A stretch of DNA of 64,000 bases from Oidiodendron maius Zn (lineage: Eukaryota > Ascomycota > Leotiomycetes > Myxotrichaceae). The notes beneath the pieces were generated by a model. That model had not been told where the DNA came from and did no database searches. It saw only the letters and a list, made by a program, of their open reading frames with translations. Made by a program: the position numbers and the translations under genes. Location of the stretch: contig KN832874.1 of the NCBI GenBank assembly GCA_000827325.1, positions 324,044 through 388,043 on the forward strand, in the 5' to 3' direction. Shown here piece after piece: positions 1 through 10,460 of this stretch; position 1 is the stretch's first letter; each line of letters begins with the position of its first letter.

Positions 1-738
1 TCTAAACTCTACTGAAAAAATTTCAACTCACAAGTATCACTCCCGTATCAAAAAAAAAATCTAGAATTTAAGGAGATAGCTGTTTACCTATATGACTCTT
101 ATTGTGTAACTAACTAGCAATAATACAAGTTTTGATTGAGAGTAGAAAGGCACGGAGTACACCTTCTCGGGTGTGGGACCAGACAGCTGTGAACATCCAA
201 ATCTTGTCTGTCGTCAAGATTTTTGTTATTTGGTCAGATGATCAATTTTGTGCCTAGTGGGTAATTGTTGCTCCTAATATGAATACCAATCAATAATTGG
301 CTAAAGATATCGGGAAAGACGTAACGTGAGGTATACTGATGCTCTTTCATAATTGATTTGACCACTTAAATCTCTAACTATGAGTTCAGGGCCTTTTTGG
401 TTGCGGATGAAGACTTAGGGAATTTAGTATGCTTATTGGATAGCCTTGCCTATGTGCTTTCCACTGGGAGACAGAAGTTTGAATTCTCACAAATTAAGCA
501 GAGAGTAAACACCGAGGGAATTTTATTAGACTGTTAATACTAACTAAATGCTTCTTCCTACGAGAATCTTAGAACTATGCGAAAGAGTTAAGCCTGAGAG
601 CAGAAATTGCTACTGGACACTGATACTTGAGGTAGAAAACAAAACATCCAATCTGACTATCTAACTATCTAACTATCTAAAATGTTATGCCCTCTCGTCT
701 CACTACAAGTGTTGTAGCCTTATACATGAGCATATTAA
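1..738. other. Left-edge intergenic sequence
   Basis: No convincing reading frame on either strand. It holds the 3' flank of the dynamin-like gene and a short tandem run of ctaactat units near 656-680. Nothing else is recognisable. Confidence 0.5.
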
Positions 739-3331
739 TTAGTCATCAAGCCCCTTTGTCCTCCTCAAAGCCAAATCAGCTATATTTTTCGCCTGTTTAA
801 GTCGTTGAATTTTATCCTCTAATTCTTTTCGGATCTTGATAACAGACTCGTCCTCCGCGCCCAAACTTTCTTGTTCTTCTCTAGAGAGACCCAAGATGAA
901 CTCCTGTGATAGGCCCAAAAGTGGTCCCTTCTTATCTTGCAGAAACGGTTCTGCAATACGATGCGTAACATAAAACAGATAATCCTCACGGGCAACCTAA
1001 ATACATCTTAATACTGAGGAATTATTGGCATGATATCTTTGGCTTACTTCATAATATGCCTTTAATAGATCATGAATCTCATCTTCCTTGTTTTGAACTC
1101 CGCTAGGATGCAACTGGTCGAATAGATCAGTTATATTATTCAGATCTACAATGACCAAGTGAGCAGTGGGGTTTGACGTGGCATTGAGTTTTGGTGCGCC
1201 AAAGCCACTTGATGCACCAAAACCACCTGGTGCGCCAAAAGAAAAGGCAAGATTACTTGGCGCACCAAAACCGTTTGATGGCTGCGTGGCTTCGCCGCTT
1301 CGCTCCTTAAGATCCGTGTTTGATCCAAAGGACTGGAGAAAATTCACGGCCGGATGTGTTTTCTGATATCTTTCCAGAGCTGCTTTGAAGCGCAAGCGCT
1401 GCGCCTTCTTGACTTTCAGAACGAATGTCTCGTTGTTTGTGTGGAGCGGATTGGTAATTGATTCGTGGTAGAAGTCTTTGAGTTTTTGAATTGCACGACT
1501 GCCAGCTTCTTGCCTGAATTTCAAGATAAACTCTTCTAGTTCGACCTTCGTGTTAGTTGAAACTCCGTTTTCCTCGCACATGTGGCTGAGTATCCTCATT
1601 GCGACGTCGAATGTCTCCGAGATAAGAGTGTTCAGATACTCCTCGCCGAAGTAGACCCACTTGCTAGTTTGTTTCTTAAATAGGGGTTTTACGACCGCAG
1701 GATTCATCATTCCACTCAATTCCTCACCACGATTCTCGTAAATTTGGATCCGAATCTCTTTGTATAAAGGATTTCCAGTAGATTCAGAGTTTGAATTCTC
1801 CCCAATACTCAAAAAGGGATGGTAATGCCCATCGTTCTTGATATCTTCTGCGAACTCATCAGTTGCCATTCGTTCAAAGCCTCGCAGCTTCATATCAGCA
1901 GAGGGCAGATTTTCGGGAGATGTTAGAGCTTGCTGGGCGAGATGATTATACTCCCGTACAATATTCATCAGATATTGAAAGCGCTCTTGGGGTTCTTGTC
2001 GCGGTTTACCTAGTCGAGCCAGTTTCTCCTCCTGGGCGGCCAACATTGCTCGTATAGTTTTCTGCATCTCTGGAAAGGCGACACGGATTTGCTTGCACAA
2101 AAGTTTTGCAAGGAATTCCTTTAGGACAGCAATACCACGCCGCTCTGGCTCTAACTTAAGCCATGGGGCTTTGCTGAGAGTTATTTCTTCTGCCTTCCGG
2201 TAATTGGACGACACAGGGTCCTCAAAATCAGGATTGTGAACCACAAACCAGCCTAATTCAAGTTGGATTTCCTTTCTCTCCTTGATAACATTCACTACCT
2301 GGAATTATGATTAGTGTTGTCTTATTGTTTTGACGTGTTCGACGTACATAGTCAGCTTCTTTTCGTGATGCCGCATCGCATTTTGTAAAGACCCCCACAA
2401 TTCGGGAGCTGTCAGCATTCTTCTTTGCAAGATTGAATATTTTCTGATGAGCTAGATCATTGTTTGCAGGAGCGACGCAGCTATAACTTAGATTAGGAAA
2501 TATTCTCTACGAGTTGAAATGGCCAGTCTCACATGATGATATTTTGCGGCTTTCTCATGTATGAAGCAACCATCTTGTCAACTCCATCCATCTCCTCTTG
2601 AGTAATGTCATTAGTTGGTACGCTAAATACTCCTGGCAGATCGAGAATGCCAAAATGAGAACGCTCGGGTCCGGACAGCTCAATCTTCAATACTTTACTT
2701 GAGAAATTCCTCTTCTTTGATCCACTTTTTCCAAGAATCCCCATATATTTGGCCGCCTTATTAGTGTCAGCTAAACTACATGACCGTTTTGTGCATTAGA
2801 GTAGTTTACCTGCTTCACTATAGTCTCGAACGTCTCAGCGGTCACTTTTGGTACAGAGTAATTGAATGTTTTGGCAGGTTCGTCGTCAACGTCATAACCA
2901 AAAGGATCGATATCACCGGGCTCGATAGACACGATGACCATATCGGACGTCCCTGGTGGCGTTCTTCTGGAGATAATTCGAGTCGCAAACCGAGTGCACA
3001 AACCAGCGCCGACAGAGAAAGGGATGTCGGTGAGGCTTCGTAGCAAAGAGGACTTTCCAACAGATTGATTTCCAACAATGACAAGCTATATAGATTCAGT
3101 ACAGCATCAACGGTATAGTAGAGAGCATACCTGAGGAAGGTCTAGGTCTTGACCAGCACCGCAGTTTCTAAGATCGTCGATTGCATTGAAGAGCCGTTTG
3201 CTTGTTTCATTGCTAAATGGATCATTTTTTAGCAAGGCGTCCGACATCTCTACGTCATCCTCTGAAGAGGTTGTAAAGGCTTGAAGATCTATAGTTAGAG
3301 AGTCCATCGATACTGGGGTGCTCGTCCCCAT
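739..3331 (-). CDS. Dynamin-like (Mx-type) GTPase with FG-repeat insert
   Basis: Large GTPase of the dynamin superfamily; members bind and remodel membranes through GTP-driven self-assembly. My model has six exons: 3131-3331, 2810-3085, 2533-2756, 2348-2480, 1048-2298 and 739-996, giving 780 residues with all phases matching. The G1 P-loop GNQSVGKSS opens exon 2, the G3 motif LDLPG is in exon 3, and the G4-like TKCD is in exon 4. The long exon 5 encodes the middle/stalk region, and the last exon encodes a charged C-terminal helix region in the GED position. Between stalk and GED, at about residues 618-648, lies a low-complexity segment with four FGAP/FGAS motifs like those of FG nucleoporins. 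No PH or proline-rich domain is seen, which fits the Mx/Vps1-like side of the family. The third intron uses a plain AAG acceptor. The substrate membrane is unknown. Confidence 0.88.
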
Positions 3332-4139
3332 GATAGAGATAGGCTTGCGAAAATGATCCGTGTAAATTGTAATGCTGCGTTGAGAGTGAAGGCTTTATTA
3401 TGGGAGGCAATGAGAACTACAAAATGATGGTAGGACGACAGAGCTACGTGTCGAACAATGGTGAGTTTTGAAGCAGCAATCAGCCCCACAGAGCAGGCAT
3501 TAGCTGCGGTCAAGCCCACCGGTGACGGCCCGTGATCTGCGCTACGCCCCCAAGAAGCCCCACATGTTGCTGCATCACCTGAGTATCTACGGGGTTAACT
3601 TCTTACCTAGGTAGGTAGTACAGCATTATTCAGTTAGTCCGGCAGCCCGTGCATAACTCTGAGAATCTTGCTGCTGTCTGTGCACCGTTTTTGAATATCC
3701 AGCCCCCCGACATCTCATACAGCCCTTCGTGTCAAGCTCGCGCGATGTGGCCTTAACTTTGTGCCCCCGGTTCCTCCAGCATTGTCCCTTTAAATTGTAG
3801 ATAAATGCTCTTAGCTGTTCATTATAAATGCTATAGCACTTGTCCGTCTCGAACGTTTTTAATTTGTGGCAAAGATGTAGGTCTGGTTTTGTTCCAATAT
3901 GTTACCAATAAATATAAGGCAGCAGAGGGCTGCCTACTAGGCACGGTACGTGCATAGTATGAGAGGGTTTTACTGCCTAGAGGGACTTTACTGCCTAGAG
4001 AAGCGTTAAGTCCATATACTAGGGAGTATTCACCTCTGTAACCCTTAGTTATTTAGTTGATTCAGTGCTCTTAATACATTATATATTGCTGCCTGACCTC
4101 TGCAACACAATACCTAGTTTGGATGCTTGACTGCCGAAG
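3332..4139. other. Intergenic, promoter side of the dynamin gene
   Basis: No supported gene. It includes the 5' flank of the dynamin-like gene and a doubled ttactgcctagag motif near 3970-4000. Confidence 0.4.
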
Positions 4140-4531
4140 TTGTCAATCCATTCCAGATTAGCTGCCAAAGGAATCATCGCTTACGCTATTGTACTTCGTC
4201 TTTCAACCAATGCCAAAGATGCGAGACGTTGTTTCCAATTCGGGCTAGATAAGAAGAGCTGCGACTGTGTTCTCGACGCAAAGAAGGTCCGCAGAAGTCA
4301 TTGCAGAATATGGATCAACACATCCGGAAGCTTACGCCTTGAAGATTGCTCTGCGAATGGTACGCAACACAATGGTGTCTTGCTTCGCAGGAGAAAAATG
4401 AAGTACAGACAAAAGAAATACCAACTCTTTACACTGCCGATATTAAACACGGCTCTGAAATTGTTGTCTATGATGCACCAGAGGAGCATCATAGATTAGT
4501 AGTTCTTACGCCCCCGCGAGTATATGTATAG
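4140..4531 (+). pseudogene. FHA-domain relic
   Basis: The translated sequence matches the core of a forkhead-associated (phosphothreonine-binding) domain of the kind found at the N-terminus of fungal FHA-kinase proteins. It reads FQFG, a cysteine-containing strand, then the R-SHCRI step, LEDCSANGT and HNGVLL. The reading frame changes near 4380-4390; the second frame continues with the expected beta strands (HGSEIVVYDAP, LVVLTPPR) to a stop at about 4531. There is no ATG at the start of the frame and no kinase domain downstream. It is probably a decayed fragment of a host gene. A missed short intron could explain the frame change, but no good splice pair was seen. Confidence 0.5.
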
Positions 4532-5106
4532 AGAGCTGTACCCGGAGACACGGTGAATTTCCGGACCTCGCTTGTCGACGAGGTTCGGCGCGGTTACAAA
4601 ATCAGATGCTGTACTCAGAAACCCAGGCCCGACTGTCAAAGAAAATCATGTTCTGTAGAGGAGCAATCAATTCGGAAGAGTCCCTTGTCAGTAATTTTAC
4701 ATCTGTATACTACAGCAGCTTCTTCTGCAAGCCCTCTTGCATCAACCACGGCCAATTCCGGACCTACATGCTTGACCTGCGGACTATGAGGGACTAGTTC
4801 TGGAGGGACGATATGAGATGCGTGCTCATAGAATGACAAAAGAGCCGAAATATAACCCTATCTGGCATTCAATATCGCATATATCAATGCAGTTGTGTCG
4901 TGAGATCGTGTTCGCAATGCCGGCTACTAGTTCAATCATGCCTGAAACACAAGTTAAGAGCTGATCAAAGAACTGAATGAGACCGTGAGGGAAACCTTAC
5001 CTTGTCAAGACGAACCTACGGAACATGACTACCGTGCTCGAGATGGTTGGCAGAGTCATCGGTATCTATTCTGGAAAGGAGTTCAACCAAGTCAAGGCTG
5101 TTTGCC

Positions 5107-5685
5107 TTAGTCAGGAAGCCTCTTTCTCCCGCCTCTAGCCTGTTGTATAGAGTTGACTGCCATTTCCGCGATTGTTCCTGCAGTTGTGTCTTTAATCACC
5201 GCTATTTCAGTTCTTCCATCTCTATACTGACAAGACGTAACGATATGTTCAATGCCAACCCCTTGCTTGTCCAGGTGCTCTGTATATTCGGTGGTCAACA
5301 TGAGACCTTATAGGTAGGTGACGGGGGTCCAGCCGCTAGGGTGTTGGATCACGGCGGAATCAGCTGTATCGAGGGCAGAAGTGGCAGCCCCAACCAGAGA
5401 GTCATTAGCCAGACCGCCCAGGTAGCCTGCTTCGTATGCATCTATGAGATAAAACTCTCTACTGGCGTCATCGTTAGGAGGGCCGGTTTCGCACATGCCA
5501 TAGTGTCTTGTATTGTCACCATCCTCGCTATGCTCGTTCTGATCTTCTCCCTCCTGAACAATCCTTCGCTTGATCGTTTGTGTATATTCGGGAGATCCTT
5601 CGAGTTCTTCGGCAGCCCTTTTTCCATTGCTGTGAGAGAGATCACTAGCGTCGTGAGTGGTGGGAGGTACGTCTTGGTTATTCAT
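5107..5685 (-). pseudogene. Orphan ORF interrupted by one stop
   Basis: A 125-codon frame starts at an ATG at 5685 and ends at a TAA at 5308-5310. The same frame then stays open for about 65 more codons to near 5107, so it looks like one longer frame with an internal stop. The first part is hydrophilic and acidic, with a basic KRR patch. The frame is also open upstream of the ATG to about 5800, so the start is uncertain. I do not recognise a family. It could be a chance open frame. Confidence 0.22.
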
Positions 5686-5789
5686 CTCTTGATCGCCTTG
5701 ATCGTCAGTTTCGTGGATGGTGGGTTGAGGAAGCTGGTAGGGACTATTCTGCCATTGGGTGAAGGGCTTTCTAGTAGATCGTCGTTTTA

Positions 5790-6217
5790 GGGGACGTCTC
5801 CACGGCGAGTATAATCCTGCTGGTTATTCTCTTTGGCACTACTCAGCACGGTTGATTCGAAGCTTCCAGCGTTGAAGTTGCTAGGTTGCAGTTATATCGA
5901 ACAGGTAAGTAGCACCTTAGCAACAGGAACAAGACCTACTATACAACTCAAATTCACCCTTTAGCGAACTGACGCGTGCTGATATCACTTTGGCTTCAGC
6001 TAGGCAGTCCGCTTCTTCCAACCAACAGGTTCAGCACTTATACAACCTCGATCCTCTGTTTGCCCTTTGGCTGCTTTTGATCCTACACTACCTCTAGCCT
6101 CTCCCTCTTTGTTCCTTTCGCTTTTGTTTCTCCCTCCATTCCATTGAAGCTGGCCTTTATCTTAGCTCAACTCTCCCACCTTGTCTTCTGCAACCCCCCT
6201 CTTTGTCTGTTGCAATC
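5790..6217. promoter_or_regulatory. Pyrimidine-rich upstream region of the 148-aa ORF
   Basis: From about 6050 the top strand is rich in CT tracts leading to the ATG at 6218, a common feature of fungal core promoters and 5' leaders. No defined operator was identified. Confidence 0.35.
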
Positions 6218-6664
6218 ATGCCTCCTGTTGTCACAAAAAGATCCTACGAGCTCCACCCTCTCTTTGATCCTGCATATGGCTCTCTTCACATTAGAGATAT
6301 TGTCCAGTATGATCAGAGGTACAAGAATCGGACCAGCGATTTGGTCACAGGCATGCTGCTCCTCGGCATGAAGGTCAACACCATTCAGAAGACCCAGGCC
6401 TACTACTTTAAGGTCACTCTCCTTCCACACGTGAAACTCCGAACGGCAGTCTACCAACATGACGGCAATGCTTTCACTAGCCCAGATGGTATGGCCATGG
6501 TTATCAATAGGGAAGTGTTTAGCGGCTTTGCTGGCCTCAAGGCTGGCGCTTACACTCTCGACACTGTTGACACTACACCCAACTATACGCAATGGGTTGC
6601 AGACACACTCTATCGTGGTGGTTCGATAGATGACACTGATTATGCTTGCCCCCAGGAAAATTAG
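6218..6664 (+). CDS. Hypothetical 148-aa protein
   Basis: Single-exon frame of 148 residues. I start it at the ATG at 6218 (context gcaatcATGcc); the open frame extends a few codons upstream only through a TTG. A CT-rich leader precedes it, and the composition looks coding. There is no signal peptide, no transmembrane segment and no recognised domain. The protein is mixed alpha/beta in character with several aromatic residues (YELHPLFDPAYG near the N-terminus). It ends 27 bases before the stop of the GH47 fragment on the opposite strand. Function is unknown. Confidence 0.45.
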   Translation: MPPVVTKRSYELHPLFDPAYGSLHIRDIVQYDQRYKNRTSDLVTGMLLLGMKVNTIQKTQAYYFKVTLLPHVKLRTAVYQHDGNAFTSPDGMAMVINREVFSGFAGLKAGAYTLDTVDTTPNYTQWVADTLYRGGSIDDTDYACPQEN

Positions 6665-6690
6665 TGTAATAAACGTGTGGGACAAAATAT

Positions 6691-6993
6691 TTATCTCGGC
6701 CGTTTAAAGGGGAGCACCTCAGTATTGAAGACAAAATGATCCAAATCTATCAGAGATGATTCGCTGAAAATCAAGTAAAAGTACTTCAATGTTTCTGCCA
6801 TCCAGAAAGACTCCATACTGTCAGATTGAGGTGGTGGCAGTTGTGTTACGTCGTCTAGAGTGGCACATCCAAAGGATGCATGTGTATGTTTGGCGATCGA
6901 TTGAAAAATTTCCCATGCAGAGTCCCGAAGCCTGTCATCGCCCGTGATCCTGTAGAGGATGAAGATTGATTCAATTGTTTCCGGTCTTATGTA
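6691..6993 (-). pseudogene. C-terminal fragment of a GH47 alpha-1,2-mannosidase
   Basis: About 100 codons match the C-terminal end of class I (GH47) mannosyl-oligosaccharide alpha-1,2-mannosidases. It starts with YIRPETIESIFILYRITGD and includes SMESFWMAETLKYFYLIFS, then ends at a stop at 6691. The PE-ESIF-LYR and ESFW-AETLKY-YL blocks are family hallmarks of the (alpha/alpha)7 barrel. The open frame continues upstream to about 7134, but that part does not resemble GH47. It continues logically from the N-terminal part at 10461-11878, about 3.5 kb away on the same strand. Confidence 0.75.
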
Positions 6994-7251
6994 CAGATTA
7001 GTATCATGTAGAGCAGCGGTAATCAAGCCCACTTTACCGAAGAATGTACAGTGATGTGCGAAACTAGTGAGAGGTATATGCAGGTACTGAGAAGGGGATT
7101 GGTCTTGCAGATGCACTGCAATTTTAGTGTTCACAAAGACGGCTGATAGTGCAAGAGTTGCTACTGAAGTCGAAGTATATTGCTATACCTGGTAATTTGT
7201 CTCTTGCTGCCTATTTTATTTCCCTATTTATAATAAGATGTAAAGCTAGCT

Positions 7252-7512
7252 TTAGTTTACTATATAGTAGCAAGGTGTTCTACTGTAGATGAAGGTACCT
7301 TCGAGGTGTAGGAGCCCGCAACTGGTCTCTAGGAAAGGTCCGTCTGGACTGAAAAACAAGATTCGAGGGTAGTATTTGAGCCTCATCGTCTTCAGCGGCA
7401 TGCCTGTTGCGGCGTCCCATATCCTAACCGTGCTGTCCTCCGAACCTGACAGAAGTCTAATAGGCTTGTCCACCCTGGCTCTATCTTTCTTCCTTATCAT
7501 TTCGTGCTTCAC
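7252..7512 (-). pseudogene. WD40-repeat relic (NLR/NWD-type)
   Basis: The frame encodes part of one WD40 repeat, LLSGSEDSTVRIWDAATG, followed by FFSPDG and a poorly conserved tail. This resembles the C-terminal sensor repeats of fungal NACHT-WD40 proteins. Only about one and a half blades are present and no NACHT domain lies nearby. It sits directly downstream of the DUF6536 gene and inside the segment that splits the GH47 gene. Most likely it is a remnant of a once larger gene. Confidence 0.5.
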
Positions 7513-10073
7513 CTTGGATATTTACGCCACAGAATCACATACTCATACTCATTCGACAACCCAACCCACACTCTCAGTGCGCAGGCGAATGCCCAAGCCA
7601 GCTCCAGCAGTATCATCGGCACCAGCACGAGCACAAAAATGGCAAATGCTCCATAATAAATCCACTCCCATTCCACATTACTGTTCAGCCCATCGCCTGT
7701 GTTGAAAGATTCAATCCCCAGCGTCCAGAACACGCTGGGGATGACCCCGTTTGTATCTCCTACGACCTCGCCTAGTGGGACGATGTCCACGAAGCGGATG
7801 ATGAAGACCCAGCCGACGACTAAGTGGATGAGGGTAGTGCGTAGGGGGAGGATGACCATGAGCCAGGTGGGGAAGTCGAGGAGGAACGCCTTGGTGTAGT
7901 GCGAGCAGAGGGAGAGACAGGAGCGCGAGAAGGGGAGAGAGGGCGGCGGGGCGTCGTCGTCGGATTCGGATATAGAGACACGTAGGGCGATCCAGTTCTC
8001 TTGGAAGAAGGCGAGAATGTTGAGAATTATGTGAAGGCTTTTGTAGAAGAGAATAACCTGTATTGCGACTCCTATTATTAGATAGCTTCCTCTTGTTTTG
8101 TTCGGGACTTTTTGGAGAATTCTAGTTACCTGTAGAAACCATGTAGTGTCTCTGCGATATATTAGTTCTTATGTTGAAATTAAATAATGGCAGGGAATAA
8201 TCCATAAAGAACGAACTCACGTTAGAGAGACAGGCTGAAATCCATGCTTTAAAAGATTCCCCTCCGAAGCAGACCATAAGACCCAGATCCAGCAAAAGAG
8301 TAAAACATAAGCAATCAACTGGCCGACTAGAACCCCGAGATTCCTATAAGAATGATCCACGTCCAGCTCGGAGACGCCGAGAGGCCTCCCCTTATCATGA
8401 TAATACTCTGTGGCATCATTCCAGCGATAAAAAGCCATGTATCTCCAGCGCAAGAACGTTGCAAACATTATACACGTCGCCTTGATTAGTAGTACGATGG
8501 CGATAGTATATAAGACCAGAGGGCTATAGACGAAGCGGCATGCTAGGGGAGCAGTAATTTCCTCTGCGAAACAATACAGAAAGGGAACTCTGGGCTGTGA
8601 ATATAGGAGCCCACCCGAGCTGGCTGAAGTAGTCAGGTTAGCAGGCCAGTAACTATAGCACAGGTCTACTTCCGGAAGTGCGTTATAATACTGAATTTGA
8701 GTTGGGTTAGACCAGATCTGTCGTGAAGAGAGCGATCTAGTTGTCTTATTCAAGGCATTTTGGATGGCCACAGCGGGATCGACATACTCAATGGGCAAGG
8801 CATTTCCGTATGCAGGCTGGAGGATATATACAGAGTCTTCAGGGCGGGAGGCGCCCTTGTAGGTCTCCAGATAAGCATCTGGGCAGAGCGCGAGTAGTGA
8901 TGCTCCGATAGATGTGGAGCGGTAGCCGGGAAGAACACCAATAGCTAATGCAGAATTGTTGAAGTCAGGGGTCGTATAATTGGTGATTACAAGAAGAGTT
9001 CGATATTTTGAGTAGACCGCCTGATTGTATGCTGTGGCACAATCGCTGTGTGAGAGATTCCTCCACTGTCCTGGAGTTTTCTGGACACTTTGAAGCGAGG
9101 CTATAAGTTCTGTAACCCCTCCATAGTCGCTGGGCCATGTGATATTGTGTGAGAGGCCGACATTTGGCGGGAGATCATTGAAGTAGTTCATAGAGAGGTT
9201 TCTTACGTCGAAGTCATGGTTCTCTAAAAATAGCGTGGATGCTACAACTTCGTAAGACTTGTAACTCGATTTTGTAACGAAGAATATACTATTCGATCTC
9301 CACGTTTCCAATTGTTAGCCGTTGTGCCCTGCAAAGCAGAGAGCCTGGGACTACAGATAGATGCAAAGGAAATACATACAGGTAATGAATCGGTAGCGAT
9401 GTTAGGAACAGGATGACCCAAATCATCTGGCGTACAATTCCAGCTGACCTGAAATTTTTGAAACTCTGGAATCCAAGGTCGCGCATACCATTCTCGAACA
9501 TTGTCGGGCTTGGTGCAAGAAGTCCAATCTTTGCATTGTCCGAAGCGGAAATGACAAGACTCGCCGCGAGATTCACGGCGAAGATAACAGCTCCAAGCCT
9601 CGCGCCCTGGGTAGCAGAACATGATTCGGATTTCAGAGTCCGCAGTCCGTATTCACTGCTGTTGATTACGGTGGATAGTGGCCTCTGCATCGAATAGATG
9701 CTAGACGCAAGGGCAAGTCCAAGAACGAACAGGCTATAAATGGCTGTGAGTAGATATTTCCCTGGGCCGGGCTGAGGTTCATCAGCAGTTTGAGAGCCTT
9801 CTCGCTGCTTTGCGGGAATTCGAGGAGGGATGGTTGCTTCATCGAGAAGCCCGGTATCCATCCTTCAAACTGGAAAGTTAGTTACTTTGCGTTCAGGGCC
9901 AAAATTCGTTCGAATCCAATAAAGTATACGAAAACCCACCTATAAGTTGCAGGCTCCCCTACTAAATCATCCTCGCCAGACTCTGGCACACCTAGGAAAG
10001 AGCCTGCCTCGATATTGCTTAATGGGATTCCAGTTAAGGATTCATCCACTCGAGAGACGGAATGGTAGCTCAT
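7509..10073 (-). CDS. DUF6536-family multi-pass membrane protein
   Basis: My five-exon model is 9940-10073, 9380-9862, 8221-9297, 8130-8151 and 7509-8057, giving 754 residues with every phase consistent. The 22-nt fourth exon is needed to join the frames. After a polar N-terminus of about 70 residues come hydrophobic helices: a TAIYSLFVLGLAL stretch, then ARLGAVIFAVNLAASL, then a helix ending LTSLPIHYLSNSIFF. This is the order and wording of the DUF6536 N-terminal domain. A long, probably extracytoplasmic region with N-glycosylation sites follows, then further membrane helices to the C-terminus. Function of the family is unknown. The gene looks intact although it lies within a split GH47 gene on the same strand. 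Confidence 0.8.
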
Positions 10074-10460
10074 TGTTAGAATATCTTGAACTTTGGCTCA
10101 AAGACGATAGCAGTCGGGTCAAGAAGGCGGTTTACGCCAGCCCGCTCCCTCGGATAAAATATCATGCATAGCTATCGAGAAACACCTCTATCTACCAAAG
10201 AGAGGGTCCAAGAGGAAGGAAGGATGGATGAGCTTGGGCATGCATCGTGGCAGGTGGGCCGACAGCACAGCACAGCCTAGACAATGGCGCAGCAAGGCGG
10301 ACATAAGTTAGGCGTCAGTTAGGCATCGAGCGCAATAAGTCCTAGGTACCTTCGTCTGAAACAAAGCTAACTGTAATAGCGCTAGTATGTGCAAAATTTG
10401 TGGGTCAATTTAAAATCATACAGTAGAGTTTATTAGGCTGAAGCTGGTTTCGCATCTTAC

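Noticed and set aside
3970-4010. Doubled ttactgcctagag motif as part of a CRISPR-like or regulatory array
   Set aside because: Only two copies with short spacing; CRISPR arrays do not occur in fungi and nothing supports regulation.
9297-9311. Alternative start of the DUF6536 third exon as a separate gene (METWRS...)
   Set aside because: A canonical gtatgt donor at 9379 and AG acceptor before 9297 join it to the upstream exon in phase, giving the expected LSNSIFF membrane helix.
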